Source: Salinicoccus luteus DSM 17002 (GTDB taxonomy: Bacteria; Bacillota; Bacilli; Staphylococcales; Salinicoccaceae). From it: DNA of 64,000 bases. The stretch covers positions 1-64,000 of the forward strand of contig NZ_JONV01000008.1 of the NCBI RefSeq assembly GCF_000712035.1, read 5' to 3'. The notes under the pieces were generated by a model. That model was not told where the DNA came from. It saw nothing but the letters and a program-made list of their open reading frames with translations, and did not search any database. This document shows positions 1 through 8,683 of the stretch, in pieces. How positions within the stretch are numbered: the first letter of the stretch is position 1; every line of letters starts with the position of its first letter. The position numbers were made by a program, and so were the translations under genes.

Positions 1-152
1 GGCCGGGATAAGTGCTGAAAGCATCTAAGCATGAAGCCCCCCTCAAGATGAGATTTCCCCATTAGATCCCTCAGAGATGATGAGGTGGATAGGTTCGGCG
101 TGTAAGTGTGGCGACACATTCAGCGGACGAATACTAATCGATCGATGACTTA
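1..152 (+). rRNA. rrl: 23S ribosomal RNA, 3' end (partial)
   Basis: The first about 150 bases match the conserved 3' terminus of bacterial 23S rRNA: the stretch with GCTGAAAGCATCTAAGC and AAGCCCCCCTCAAGATGAGA near the start and the terminal ACTAATCGATCGATGACTTA ending near 152 are diagnostic. The 5' part of the gene lies outside the window. The exact 3' end is set by analogy with Staphylococcus and may be off by a few bases. Confidence 0.96.
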
Positions 153-235
153 TTCAATTAATGAAAACCGTGTTGGTTTTCTGCGCAACGCATTGTTTCT
201 ATCCGGTTTTGAATGTATATCATTCAACCTTATAT

Positions 236-352
236 TGTCCGGTGGCAATGGCGGAGAGGCCCCACCTGTTCCCATGCCGAACACAGCAGTTAAGCTCTCC
301 AGCGCCGATGGTAGTTGGACTGACGTCCCGTGAGAGTAGGACGCCGCCGGGC
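236..352 (+). rRNA. rrf: 5S ribosomal RNA
   Basis: Contains the invariant 5S core CCTGTTCCCATGCCGAACAC (about 267-286) followed by AGTTAAGC, with complementary ends TGTCCGGTGGC and GCCGCCGGGCAG that close helix I. It follows the 23S end by about 85 bases, the usual 23S-5S order, so this is the tail of an rRNA operon. No tRNA gene is seen between 5S and the next gene. Confidence 0.95.
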
Positions 353-396
353 AGTATTACTTACATAATTAAATTATGGATGCGATGAGCCGCATT

Positions 397-421
397 GAGA
401 CCTTTACAGGTCTCTTTTTTT
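397..421 (+). terminator. Intrinsic terminator of the rRNA operon
   Basis: GAGACC and GGTCTC form a six-base stem with a TTTACA loop, followed directly by a run of T. It ends the rRNA transcript just before the tsaE promoter region. Confidence 0.85.
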
Positions 422-422
422 G

Positions 423-439
423 TATAATGACAGTATAAT
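423..439 (+). promoter_or_regulatory. Probable -10 elements for the tsaE operon
   Basis: Two TATAAT hexamers (423-428 and 434-439) stand 20 to 35 bases before the tsaE start and just after the rRNA terminator. No convincing -35 hexamer at 16 to 18 bases is visible for either, so which one is used is open. Confidence 0.45.
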
Positions 440-459
440 CTAGTGAGGGTGGTTGGATC

Positions 460-927
460 ATGGAATACAGTATTGAAGTCACCGGCCTGTCCGAGACTGA
501 GAAATTAGCGAGTGTTTTGGAAAAGAATATAGGGCCGGGAACTATCATTCTCCTTTCTGGAGACCTTGGCGCCGGCAAGACGACATTCACCCAATTCCTG
601 GGACGGGCTCTTGGCGTCAAACGCAGAATGAGCTCGCCCACCTTCAATATCATTAAAAGCTATACCGGAAAATGTACTGTCCATCATATGGACTGTTATC
701 GTCTTGAAGATAGTGATGAAGATCTTGGCTTCGATGAATATTTTAACGAAGATGATATATCTATTGTGGAATGGCCGATATATATAGAAGAATTTCTACC
801 ACAAGAATATCTATCCATTGAGATAGAAACACTTGATGAAGAGAAAAGGCGCTTCAGATTTTCTGCAAAGGGCACCACATACACTACAATACTGGAGGCA
901 CTTGAAAATGATTTCCCTTCTGATTGA
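460..927 (+). CDS. tsaE: tRNA t6A37 threonylcarbamoyladenosine synthase, ATPase subunit TsaE
   Basis: ATPase of the TsaB-TsaD-TsaE complex, which transfers threonylcarbamoyl to A37 of ANN-decoding tRNAs. The 155-residue length is usual for the family. Walker A GDLGAGKT lies at residues 34-41, the SSPTF switch-like segment at 58-62, the conserved MDCYRL near 77-82, and the EWP motif at 104-106. It is the first gene of a tight operon, and tsaB starts inside its 3' end (20-base overlap), which implies coupled translation. The ATG at 460 is preceded by a modest GGTGG ribosome site. Cytoplasmic. Identification is firm. Confidence 0.95.
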   Translation: MEYSIEVTGLSETEKLASVLEKNIGPGTIILLSGDLGAGKTTFTQFLGRALGVKRRMSSPTFNIIKSYTGKCTVHHMDCYRLEDSDEDLGFDEYFNEDDISIVEWPIYIEEFLPQEYLSIEIETLDEEKRRFRFSAKGTTYTTILEALENDFPSD

Positions 928-1564
928 CACTTCCAACAGGCCATTATCGGTCGCTATGAACAGGGATGGATATTGCCTGGCAGAAATAAATACGACTGTG
1001 AAGAAGACACATTCTGCTACATTGATGGTATATATCAATGAGCTTTTTGAAATGACAGGCTACAAGCGCGGAGATGTCGACCGGATCATCGTGGCACGGG
1101 GGCCTGGCTCCTACACGGGTGTCCGGATTGGCGTCACAGTTGCCAAGACACTGGCCCAGGCATTGGATATAGACCTTTATTCTGTTTCGTCCCTGGCTGT
1201 CATTGCTGCTTCAACAGGCAGGGATGGTATCATGACACCGATGTTCGATGGCAGAAGGGGTAATGTCTATACATCCATCTACCGACTGAATGACAAATCG
1301 TTTGAAGAAGTGATGGAAGCAGGGTATATGTCACTCGATACAGTACTTTCACAGCTGAAAAAATACGATGGGGGTATCATATTGGCGGATGCCCTGGAAA
1401 AATTCAGTGGAAACCTGGGTACATACACCCATGCCACGCCACGCATCAGCACCGTCGAAAAGTTCGAGTCAATATTACGCCGTGAAGATGTTCATCAGAT
1501 GGTGCCTGAGTACTTAAAAATATCGGAGGCTGAAAAAAATTGGATGGAGCGCAAACAGTCATAA
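908..1564 (+). CDS. tsaB: tRNA t6A37 modification protein TsaB (pseudo-peptidase partner of TsaD)
   Basis: Scaffold paralogue of TsaD needed for t6A synthesis. An in-frame ATG lies upstream at 833, but the ATG at 908 has GGAGG at 894-898 and starts exactly at the family N-terminus (MISLLIDTS), so it is preferred, giving 218 residues. The GPGSYTGVRIG signature is at residues 65-75. It overlaps tsaE by 20 bases and rimI by 25 bases, so the four genes are read from one transcript. Confidence 0.94.
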   Translation: MISLLIDTSNRPLSVAMNRDGYCLAEINTTVKKTHSATLMVYINELFEMTGYKRGDVDRIIVARGPGSYTGVRIGVTVAKTLAQALDIDLYSVSSLAVIAASTGRDGIMTPMFDGRRGNVYTSIYRLNDKSFEEVMEAGYMSLDTVLSQLKKYDGGIILADALEKFSGNLGTYTHATPRISTVEKFESILRREDVHQMVPEYLKISEAEKNWMERKQS

Positions 1565-1995
1565 GAAAAATGGAGATCGATGACCTGGAAGCTGTATATG
1601 AAATCGAATCAGCCTCATTTCCGAATACGTCATGGAACATCGAGTCGTTTTTAAGGGAACTGACAGCCAATAAGTTCGCGTACTATTTTGTCATTGAAAA
1701 AGAAGATAAAATAGTAGGCTACTGTGGTGTATGGCTCGTCATCGATCAGAGCCAGATTACGACCATCGCTGTGGCAAAAGAAGAACAGGGCAATGGCTAT
1801 GGCCGTCGGCTTCTTCAGCATGCGAAGGAGTATGCTGGCCAATCTGCAGATATACTCTCATTGGAAGTGAGCATAGATAATCATAGAGCCATGAAGCTGT
1901 ATGAAAAGGAAGGTTTCCTCTATGGAGGAATACGCAAGGACTATTATGGACCGGGAAAGGATGCACATGTCATGTGGGTGAGCTTGAATGAATGA
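1540..1995 (+). CDS. rimI: Ribosomal protein S18-alanine N-acetyltransferase RimI
   Basis: GNAT-fold acetyltransferase, by family the enzyme that acetylates the N-terminal alanine of S18. The start is a TTG at 1540, ten bases after GGAGG (1525-1529); the next in-frame ATG at 1570 has no better site. The acetyl-CoA loop QGNGYG is at residues 83-88 of 151. Sitting between tsaB and tsaD is the common Firmicutes arrangement and supports the RimI call over a generic GNAT. It overlaps tsaD by eight bases. Confidence 0.9.
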   Translation: MDGAQTVIRKMEIDDLEAVYEIESASFPNTSWNIESFLRELTANKFAYYFVIEKEDKIVGYCGVWLVIDQSQITTIAVAKEEQGNGYGRRLLQHAKEYAGQSADILSLEVSIDNHRAMKLYEKEGFLYGGIRKDYYGPGKDAHVMWVSLNE

Positions 1996-3010
1996 AGAAG
2001 TGATCATACTGAGCATTGAGACGAGCTGTGATGAAACAGCATGCAGTATCGTCAGGAACGGCAACGAAATACTGTCCAATGTTGTGGTCAGTCAGATCGA
2101 AAGCCATAAGCGTTTCGGAGGTGTCGTCCCAGAAGTCGCTTCAAGACATCATGTTGAAACCATTACGGTGGTGATAGAGGAGGCGCTGGAAGAAGCAGAA
2201 CTCGTTCCAGAAGACCTTTCAGCTGTGGCAGTGACTGAGGGACCGGGTCTGATTGGCGCACTGCTGGTCGGCATTAATGCTGCGAAGGCATTCAGCTTTG
2301 CCCATGATCTACCCTTGATTCCAGTCCATCATATTGCGGGACATATCTATGCAAACCAACTGGAGGAGGATCTTGAATTTCCGCTCATCTCTCTCATTGT
2401 TTCCGGAGGGCATACGGAATTGATCTATATGAAGAATCATATGTCATTTGAAGTCATCGGAGAGACAAGAGACGATGCAGTGGGTGAGGCTTATGACAAG
2501 GTGGCCAGAGTCATCGGTCTCCCTTATCCCGGCGGCCCCCATATCGACCGTCTGAGCAGGGAGGGGGAAGACACTTTCAATTTCCCAAGGCCCTATCTTG
2601 AACCGGGAAGCTATGATTTCAGTTTCAGTGGATTGAAGTCTTCAGTGATCAATACACTGCACAACCATAGGCAGAAGGACCTCACAATAGACAAGGCGGA
2701 TGTGGCAAGGAGCTTCCAGGAGAGCGTTGTTGATGTACTGACTAAAAAAACGATGCTGGCTGTGGAGAACTACGGTGTGGAGAACCTCATCATTGCCGGG
2801 GGTGTAGCCGCAAACAGCGGACTGAGGGCGCGCTTTGAAATGCTCTGTCAGGAGCAGGGAATAAAGCTCAGCATCCCCCAGTTGAAGTACTGCACGGATA
2901 ACGCAGCCATGATCGGTGCGGCGGCCTACCATCTTTACAACAAAAACGCCTTCGGCAGACTGGACCTGAATGGAAGGAATTTCATCGATATAGAAGAATA
3001 CAGCATGTAA
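1988..3010 (+). CDS. tsaD: tRNA t6A37 threonylcarbamoyltransferase TsaD (Gcp/YgjD)
   Basis: Catalytic subunit of the t6A complex; it binds threonylcarbamoyl-AMP and an active-site metal. The 340 residues match the family. Visible motifs are IETSCDET near 10-17, metal ligands H115 and H119 in [19 protein letters not shown], and the C-terminal [10 protein letters not shown] and CTDNAAMIG segments. It is the last gene of the operon and is followed immediately by an intrinsic terminator. It is an essential gene in most bacteria. Confidence is very high. Confidence 0.97.
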   Translation: MNEEVIILSIETSCDETACSIVRNGNEILSNVVVSQIESHKRFGGVVPEVASRHHVETITVVIEEALEEAELVPEDLSAVAVTEGPGLIGALLVGINAAKAFSFAHDLPLIPVHHIAGHIYANQLEEDLEFPLISLIVSGGHTELIYMKNHMSFEVIGETRDDAVGEAYDKVARVIGLPYPGGPHIDRLSREGEDTFNFPRPYLEPGSYDFSFSGLKSSVINTLHNHRQKDLTIDKADVARSFQESVVDVLTKKTMLAVENYGVENLIIAGGVAANSGLRARFEMLCQEQGIKLSIPQLKYCTDNAAMIGAAAYHLYNKNAFGRLDLNGRNFIDIEEYSM

Positions 3011-3048
3011 AGAGCCATGTCCTCAAAAAATGGGGACATGGCTCTTTT
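3011..3048 (+). terminator. Intrinsic terminator of the tsaEB-rimI-tsaD operon
   Basis: AGAGCCATGTCC (3011-3022) pairs with GGACATGGCTCT (3034-3045), followed by TTTT. It begins one base after the tsaD stop codon. Confidence 0.88.
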
Positions 3049-3093
3049 AGGTGCTGACCATTTGTCAATACGGAACGTCTGTTTTAAACAGAC

Positions 3094-3254
3094 TGTGGAT
3101 AACTTGTTGATAGAAATGAAAAAGACTGCTCAATCGCCGGGGAGACTGGGGATATAATTGTGTATAACTATGTGCATAAGTTTTAATGACTGTGGATTAA
3201 GGGCTGAATTATGCACGGCTGTGCACTTCCTGCTGTGAATAAAAGTGTGGTTAA
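3094..3254 (+). promoter_or_regulatory. Cluster of DnaA-box-like 9-mers
   Basis: Six 9-mers in one orientation match TGTGGATAA (complement of the DnaA box TTATCCACA) with at most one mismatch: TGTGGATAA at 3094 (perfect), TGTGTATAA at 3159, TGTGCATAA at 3171, TGTGGATTA at 3191, TGTGAATAA at 3234 and TGTGGTTAA at 3246. A weaker inverted site, TTATGCACG, is at 3209. This fills the gap between tsaD and the convergent ABC-F gene and encodes no protein. B. subtilis has DnaA-box clusters outside oriC; from memory, one lies beside gcp (tsaD). Binding itself is inferred. Confidence 0.65.
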
Positions 3255-3304
3255 ATCCATTCAGGGGGAAATGGACATGAATGGAACCTGTGTTCGCAAT
3301 ATGA

Positions 3305-5218
3305 TCATATCTCTTCCAGCTTTTCTTCCAATGCGGCCCACTCCATCATCAGCGTGTCGAGCTGTTCCCTCTGCACATTCAACTGCTGATTGAATTCTGA
3401 TGCTTTTTCGTAATCTTCGTATACCTCAGGGTCGGCAAGTGTCGCCTCAGTCTCTGCAATTTCGTCCTCTAATGCCTGTATTTGTTCTTCCATTCTGCTC
3501 GCACTGCGCTTCAGTTTCTGCATCTCATTCCTTTTCTGCTTCTGCTGTTCATAATCCGTGCCATTGTGTCCTTTATCCTCCTGCTTCTCCACTTTGATAT
3601 CGAGGGAGGCCTGTTCTTCCTTCTTGTGGCGATAGTAGCTGTAGTCGCCGTTGTAGGTCTTGAGATGCTGCAGGTCCATTTCCACGATTTTTGTGGCGAT
3701 GCGATCGATGAAGTAGCGGTCGTGGGAGACGAACAAAATGGTCCCCGGGAAATTCTGAAGCGCCTCTTCCAGGACTTCCTTGCTGTCTATGTCCAGGTGG
3801 TTGGTCGGCTCATCGAGGATGAGAAGGTTATTCTTTTCGAGCATCAGTTTCGCAAGCTGGATACGCGCCTTCTCACCACCGCTCAGATCATTGACACTCT
3901 TCATCACTTCATCCTGGGTGAACAGGAAGCGTCCGAGCACTTTGCGGACATCGCTTTCGTTCATGTTCGGATACTCATGCCACAGTTCTTCCAGGACATT
4001 TCTGGTAGAAGTGAATTCGGCCTGTTTCTGATCATAGTATCCGATGGAGACATTTGTACCATAGATGACTTCTCCGGCATGCCGTGGCAACTTCTTCGCA
4101 ATGGTTTTGACGAGTGTCGATTTTCCTATGCCGTTTGGCCCGATGACCGCCAGGCGATCCCCCTTGTCGACATTCAATGTGATGCCGCTGTTCAGCGTCT
4201 CCTCATAGCCGATGGCGAGTTTATTGATCCGGAGGACATCGTTTCCACTCTCCCTTTTTATATCAAAGGAGAAGCGTGCACTTTTTCTGTCGATCTGCGG
4301 TGTATCCATCCGGTCCATCTGCTCAAGCTTCTTGCGGCGGCTTTTTGCCATGTTGCTTGTCGAGGCCCGCGCTATATTCTTCTCGACGAATGTTTCAAGC
4401 TGCTTGATCTCCTTCTGCTGATGTTCATAGGCTTTCATCCGAAGGCTGTAGTTCTTCTCTTTTTCCTGGACGTATCTCGTATAGTTTGAGTGGTAGAGTG
4501 TGCCCCTGTACATCTCCACTTCAAAGATTTTGTCGACCGTCCGGTCCAGGAAGTACCGGTCGTGGCTGATGATTGCGATTGCACCTGTGAAACTATTCAG
4601 ATACTGTTCGAGCCATGCCACGGTGTCCATGTCCAGGTGGTTGGTCGGTTCGTCAAGAAGGAGGAGGTCTGGTTTCGACAGGAGCATCTGTCCGAGGGCA
4701 AGGCGGGTTTTCTGTCCACCGGAGAATTCATCGACATTGCGGTCGAGGTCATCGATTGTGAAATTGAGTCCGGTTGTGACCGTCTTGATCTGGGCATCGA
4801 TTGTATAGCCCCCCTGGGACTCGAATGAATTCTGCAGGGTATCGTACCGGTCCACCTGATCGCTGTAGGCAGGATTATCATAATCATGTTCCGCGAGCCA
4901 GGTGGTCACTTTCTGCATCTCCTCCTGGAGATTGAGCAGGTGGGAGAAGGGGCGCATCATTTCATCCCGGACGGTCTGGGAGGATTCCAGAGTCATCTGC
5001 TGGGTCAGGTAGCCGATGGAGATGCCTTTAGGCGTAGTGACCTGACCTTCATCAAGCCCGAGTTCTCCCGCCATTATTTTCATGAGCGTCGTCTTTCCGG
5101 CACCGTTTTTTCCAACAATGCCGACGGTTTCCCCTTTTTTTATCTCCAGATTTATATTTTCAAAAATCATATCCGTACCGAATGATTTCTTTACATTTCC
5201 CAATTGCATTACTATCAT
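3305..5218 (-). CDS. ABC-F family ATPase (YdiF-like), ribosome-associated
   Basis: Soluble protein with two ABC nucleotide-binding domains and no membrane segment, typical of ABC-F translation factors. The first Walker A is GKNGAGKTT (near residue 36), with signature FSGGQKTR; the second has GPNGIGKST and LSGGEKAR. A charged linker with many Arg and Lys separates the domains (about 240-320), and a C-terminal coiled coil occupies about 545-637. The length of 637 is close to B. subtilis YdiF, which also neighbours tsaD. The start at 5218 has GAGG eight bases upstream. Whether it protects against ribosome-targeting drugs cannot be told from sequence. Confidence 0.9.
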   Translation of the reverse strand: MIVMQLGNVKKSFGTDMIFENINLEIKKGETVGIVGKNGAGKTTLMKIMAGELGLDEGQVTTPKGISIGYLTQQMTLESSQTVRDEMMRPFSHLLNLQEEMQKVTTWLAEHDYDNPAYSDQVDRYDTLQNSFESQGGYTIDAQIKTVTTGLNFTIDDLDRNVDEFSGGQKTRLALGQMLLSKPDLLLLDEPTNHLDMDTVAWLEQYLNSFTGAIAIISHDRYFLDRTVDKIFEVEMYRGTLYHSNYTRYVQEKEKNYSLRMKAYEHQQKEIKQLETFVEKNIARASTSNMAKSRRKKLEQMDRMDTPQIDRKSARFSFDIKRESGNDVLRINKLAIGYEETLNSGITLNVDKGDRLAVIGPNGIGKSTLVKTIAKKLPRHAGEVIYGTNVSIGYYDQKQAEFTSTRNVLEELWHEYPNMNESDVRKVLGRFLFTQDEVMKSVNDLSGGEKARIQLAKLMLEKNNLLILDEPTNHLDIDSKEVLEEALQNFPGTILFVSHDRYFIDRIATKIVEMDLQHLKTYNGDYSYYRHKKEEQASLDIKVEKQEDKGHNGTDYEQQKQKRNEMQKLKRSASRMEEQIQALEDEIAETEATLADPEVYEDYEKASEFNQQLNVQREQLDTLMMEWAALEEKLEEI

Positions 5219-5310
5219 ATTGATTACCTCACTTTCTTCAAGTCTACAATAAATAAATTAAAAAAACGATGAAATTAAATGACATTGACTACACCATGAA
5301 AATTGAGATA

Positions 5311-5319
5311 TGCTATAAT
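5311..5319 (+). promoter_or_regulatory. Extended -10 promoter element of rex
   Basis: TGCTATAAT is a perfect extended -10 (TGnTATAAT), 37 bases before the rex TTG start. No good -35 is seen at 17 bases, which an extended -10 can tolerate. An evident Rex operator palindrome was not found next to it. Confidence 0.65.
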
Positions 5320-5355
5320 GTACCAACAGAGTGTAATAAACGAGGTGTGGGACAT

Positions 5356-5988
5356 TTGAACAGTAAAAAGAAAATCCCAAATGCAACTATGAAACGTCTC
5401 CCTTTATACTATAGATTTTTTAAGAATGCTGAAAAATCCAGTGTGGACAGAGTATCCTCCAGAGAAATCAGTGAAGCATTGGATATTGATTCTGCCACTA
5501 TAAGGCGAGACTTCTCCTATTTTGGTGAACTTGGTAGAAAAGGTTATGGATACAACGTCAAAAGCCTTCTGAACTTCTTCATGGAACATATCCAGGGGAA
5601 CGAAGTAAGGAACGTGGCGATCATTGGTGCAGGTAATCTGGGCAGCGCATTATTAAACTACAAATTCAGTAACATAAATGATAGAATGAACATAGTTGCT
5701 GCCTTCGACAGCAATGATGAAATTGTTGGAACATCCATCAATAATACATTAGTATATCATCCAGATGAACTTGAGGATATGGTCAGTAGACATAACATAG
5801 ACGTTGCGATACTTACCTTGCCGGCAGAGGTCAGCCAGGACATGGCTGAACGGCTTGTTGATGCGGGTATTAAAGGTATACTGAACTTTACACCAATCAG
5901 ATTGGACGTAGCTGATGGAATCTATGTACACAATATAGATTTGAGTGTTGAATTGCAGGCGCTATTCTTTTATATGAAACATATTTAG
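5356..5988 (+). CDS. rex: Redox-sensing transcriptional repressor Rex
   Basis: NADH/NAD+-responsive repressor of fermentative and anaerobic genes. The open frame extends to 5269, but the TTG at 5356, eight bases after GAGGTG, gives the normal family N-terminus and 210 residues. An N-terminal winged helix holds [19 protein letters not shown] (about 34-52), and the Rossmann NADH site is GAGNLG at 91-96. The C-terminal helix LQALFFYMK is the domain-swapping helix of Rex dimers. tatA follows after ten bases, so rex and tat genes are probably cotranscribed. Confidence 0.95.
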   Translation: MNSKKKIPNATMKRLPLYYRFFKNAEKSSVDRVSSREISEALDIDSATIRRDFSYFGELGRKGYGYNVKSLLNFFMEHIQGNEVRNVAIIGAGNLGSALLNYKFSNINDRMNIVAAFDSNDEIVGTSINNTLVYHPDELEDMVSRHNIDVAILTLPAEVSQDMAERLVDAGIKGILNFTPIRLDVADGIYVHNIDLSVELQALFFYMKHI

Positions 5989-5998
5989 GAGGGGTATT

Positions 5999-6262
5999 AT
6001 GCTCGAACTGTTAATGCCGGTGACGCTTATGGCAGTAGGACCGACAAGTATGATTGTAATTGCTGTTGTAGCATTGATCATATTCGGACCCAAGAAGCTT
6101 CCTCAATTTGGACGTGCAATGGGCTCCACTTTAAAGGAATTTAAAGATGCAACAAAAGGTCTTGCTACAGACGATGACGACGAAGAAGAAGAAGAAAAGA
6201 AAAAACAGCCGAAGCAGATAGAAGCAGTTGAAGTCGAAAAAGCTGAAGAAACTAGAGTATAA
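5999..6262 (+). CDS. tatA: Sec-independent (Tat) translocase protein TatA
   Basis: Forms the oligomeric pore element of the twin-arginine translocase. Its 87 residues have one N-terminal membrane segment (about 15-30), the hallmark FGPKKLP hinge, an amphipathic helix ([15 protein letters not shown]) and a very acidic then basic tail. The ribosome site AGGAGGGG precedes the ATG closely. An intrinsic terminator stands between this gene and tatC, so TatA may be made in excess over TatC, as the machine requires. Confidence 0.93.
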   Translation: MLELLMPVTLMAVGPTSMIVIAVVALIIFGPKKLPQFGRAMGSTLKEFKDATKGLATDDDDEEEEEKKKQPKQIEAVEVEKAEETRV

Positions 6263-6276
6263 GCATAGAGAATTGG

Positions 6277-6300
6277 AGGTGGCGAAAGCCACCTTTTTTT
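6277..6300 (+). terminator. Intrinsic terminator between tatA and tatC
   Basis: AGGTGGC and GCCACCT form a stem closed by a GAAA tetraloop, followed by seven T. It lies inside what is otherwise a continuous tat operon, so partial read-through is expected; no separate promoter for tatC is evident in the 28 bases after it. Confidence 0.8.
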
Positions 6301-6327
6301 AAAGATTTTAAAGAGGTGAAAAGTAAG

Positions 6328-7089
6328 ATGGCAGACTCGGAAAAAAGAGAGTTTACCGAGCACTTGGAAGAATTGAGAAAGCGTCTGCTGATTGTCATGT
6401 ATTTCTTTGTTGGGGCACTGATCGTAGGATTTTTCCTGTCCAAGCCCCTGATATACCAGATGCAGAATGCACCATGGGCGGAATCCATCCAGATGCACGC
6501 GTTCCAGGTCACGGACCCGCTGAAGATCTACCTGCTTGTAATCGTCATAATCGGCCTTGTGGTGGTCCTGCCGGTCATCATGTACCAGCTTTGGGCCTTC
6601 GTGGCGCCGGGGCTGTATGGTAATGAAAGGAAATTAACATTGAGCTATATCCCAATTGTCATGGTCCTCATGCTGATCGGGATGGCCTTTGGCTACTTTG
6701 TTCTTGTTCCCTACATCATCCAGTTCACTTTCGACCTTTCGGAAGAGATGGGAATCGAGACGACCATAGGTATCAATCAGTACTTCGGGTTCCTGTTCAG
6801 GACAGTCCTGCCATTCGGTGCAATCTTCCAGATGCCGATCCTGGTGCTGTTCCTTACACAGCTTGGGCTGCTGACGCCGATGTTCCTCAGGAAGAACAGG
6901 AAGTATGCCTACTTCATCCTGCTGGTCATCGCGGCACTGATTGCACCACCGGACCTGATGACGCATATCATGCTGACTATACCAATGATCATCCTTTACG
7001 AAGTCAGCATCTACATTTCCAAAATCGGCTACCGCAGGCACTTGAAGGCAGAACAGAAGGCAATAGAAGAATCTTTGGATTCCGACTAG
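6328..7089 (+). CDS. tatC: Sec-independent (Tat) translocase protein TatC
   Basis: Six-span receptor for twin-arginine signal peptides. The ATG at 6328, nine bases after AGAGGTGA, is preferred over the in-frame GTG at 6316 that lies inside this ribosome site; the product is 253 residues. The N-terminus FTEHLEELRKRLL is the conserved TatC signature, with FVAPGLY near residue 95 and the conserved FG..F.LP segment later. With tatA alone upstream and no tatB, this is the minimal Gram-positive TatAC system. Confidence 0.95.
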   Translation: MADSEKREFTEHLEELRKRLLIVMYFFVGALIVGFFLSKPLIYQMQNAPWAESIQMHAFQVTDPLKIYLLVIVIIGLVVVLPVIMYQLWAFVAPGLYGNERKLTLSYIPIVMVLMLIGMAFGYFVLVPYIIQFTFDLSEEMGIETTIGINQYFGFLFRTVLPFGAIFQMPILVLFLTQLGLLTPMFLRKNRKYAYFILLVIAALIAPPDLMTHIMLTIPMIILYEVSIYISKIGYRRHLKAEQKAIEESLDSD

Positions 7090-7102
7090 GGAGGTATTCA
7101 GA

Positions 7103-8569
7103 GTGACATTCGATTCGAACACTGAAGCATTTAAAGCATTGGATGAAAAAGGCAGCGAAGCATTGAATGAACGAATCGAGGAAGACCAGTGGAGGCAGAA
7201 ATATCATTTGCAGCCTATTGTCGGCAGTATGAACTCCATTGCTGGCTTCGTTTATCACGAAGGCACTTATCATATCCTCTATCAATGGTCACCATTTGAA
7301 GACAAAAAGACGAAATGTTTGTATCATGTGACTTCGGATGACCTCGTCTCTTTTGAAAACAGGGGAATAGTGAAGATGCTGTCGGACGGAGCCTATTCGG
7401 GCTCCGCTTTTGTAAGGGAAGGGGATATCCACCTCTATCATACGGAAGTGCGGTCAAATGCAGTGTTCCAGCAGTACACCTCCCTTAAGATGAAATTGGA
7501 TGGCTTCCACCCCGAAGGGACTGTGCCAATCATAAAGGGCGCACCAGCCGAATATGGATGGCTGATGAAGAATCCCAAAGTCTGGCGTGGAGATGGTGGA
7601 TATTTCATGATGCTCGGGGCAGCGACATCAGAAGACTATGGCCGTGTTCTCGTCTTTGCCGGAAATGCACCGGATGCGTTTGAGTACAGGGGGGAATTGA
7701 CAACACAACTCGACCAGTTCGGCTTCATGTGGGAAGCCCCGGATCATTTTGAACTGGATGGTCACCATGTGCTCATGTTCTGTCCCCAGGGCCTCGACAG
7801 GTACAGGAACAGCTATTGGAACATCTACCAGTCGGGATATATCATTGGGGAAATGGATTATGACTCATTGACGATGGACCACGGGCCTTTTCATGAACTT
7901 GATCATGGATTCGATTTCTATGCGCCCCAGACAACCCTCAACGGCAACGGCACACGCCTGATGCTCGGATGGATGGGCATGAAGGAAACCGGCTATCCGA
8001 CCGATGGTGCATGGTCGCACTGTCTGACTCTGCCCCGTGAACTCTCGATTGAATGGGGGAAACTGAGGCAGAAACCGGCTGCGGCCCTCAAAAACCTGAG
8101 GGAATCGGAAATGACCGCCGAGGGATACTTCGATCATCGACCAAAAAAGATGAGGGATTTCTATGGAGACAGCTATGAGCTTGTCCTGGAAATGCTCGAG
8201 AACGATGCGACCCGTATTCATATCGACCTGAGGGTGAGCAGGCGGGAACAGACAAGCCTTATCTATGATACCGCCACCCGGACGCTCATTCTTGATACGG
8301 CCTTCAGTGGTGAAATGCCTGAAAATGTAGACGGAACAGAACGGAAGGTGATGCTTGATTCCCCGCTCTCCAAATTGCACATATTCGTCGATGCCTCAAG
8401 CATCGAAGTTTTTGCCAATGATGGGGAGGCGGCAATGACGGCACGCATCTTTCCTTCAGAAAAGGCAACGGGCATGGAGGTATCCACGGAGATCGGCAGC
8501 TGCCATGTCAAGATGACCAGGTATAGTCTGAAACAGCTATCATCCAATCCTGTAATCGAAAAGAAGTAG
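7103..8569 (+). CDS. GH32 sucrose-6-phosphate hydrolase-like protein, catalytic residues substituted
   Basis: Full-length (488 residues) and clearly related to staphylococcal ScrB: the segment HELDHGFDFYAPQT and the IYQSGYI region match family landmarks, and the five-bladed propeller plus C-terminal beta-sandwich are both present. However, the nucleophile motif MNDPNG reads MNSIAG, placing Ser45 where the nucleophilic Asp should be, and the RDP motif reads KNP (156-158). The acid/base Glu211 remains in WEAPD, with the usual Cys replaced by Ala. It therefore probably does not hydrolyse fructosides in the normal way. GTG start after GGGAGGT; no signal peptide. It follows tatC by 13 bases and precedes an RpiR regulator. 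Confidence 0.85.
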   Translation: MTFDSNTEAFKALDEKGSEALNERIEEDQWRQKYHLQPIVGSMNSIAGFVYHEGTYHILYQWSPFEDKKTKCLYHVTSDDLVSFENRGIVKMLSDGAYSGSAFVREGDIHLYHTEVRSNAVFQQYTSLKMKLDGFHPEGTVPIIKGAPAEYGWLMKNPKVWRGDGGYFMMLGAATSEDYGRVLVFAGNAPDAFEYRGELTTQLDQFGFMWEAPDHFELDGHHVLMFCPQGLDRYRNSYWNIYQSGYIIGEMDYDSLTMDHGPFHELDHGFDFYAPQTTLNGNGTRLMLGWMGMKETGYPTDGAWSHCLTLPRELSIEWGKLRQKPAAALKNLRESEMTAEGYFDHRPKKMRDFYGDSYELVLEMLENDATRIHIDLRVSRREQTSLIYDTATRTLILDTAFSGEMPENVDGTERKVMLDSPLSKLHIFVDASSIEVFANDGEAAMTARIFPSEKATGMEVSTEIGSCHVKMTRYSLKQLSSNPVIEKK

Positions 8570-8683
8570 AGCAAACTTAATTTCAGTATTTAAACATAAT
8601 TTTATTTCAATTCTGCTTATAATTGATTGATTATTTTGTTATTATTAATCTACACACGGTTAGGGTGAGAGGAGAGGGAAGAC

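Noticed and set aside
106-388. Two short frames over the rRNA end
   Set aside because: They lie across the 23S end and 5S gene, where no protein is expected.
3482-4489. 335-codon open frame on the plus strand
   Set aside because: Shadow of the ABC-F gene; the minus-strand product has complete Walker and signature motifs.
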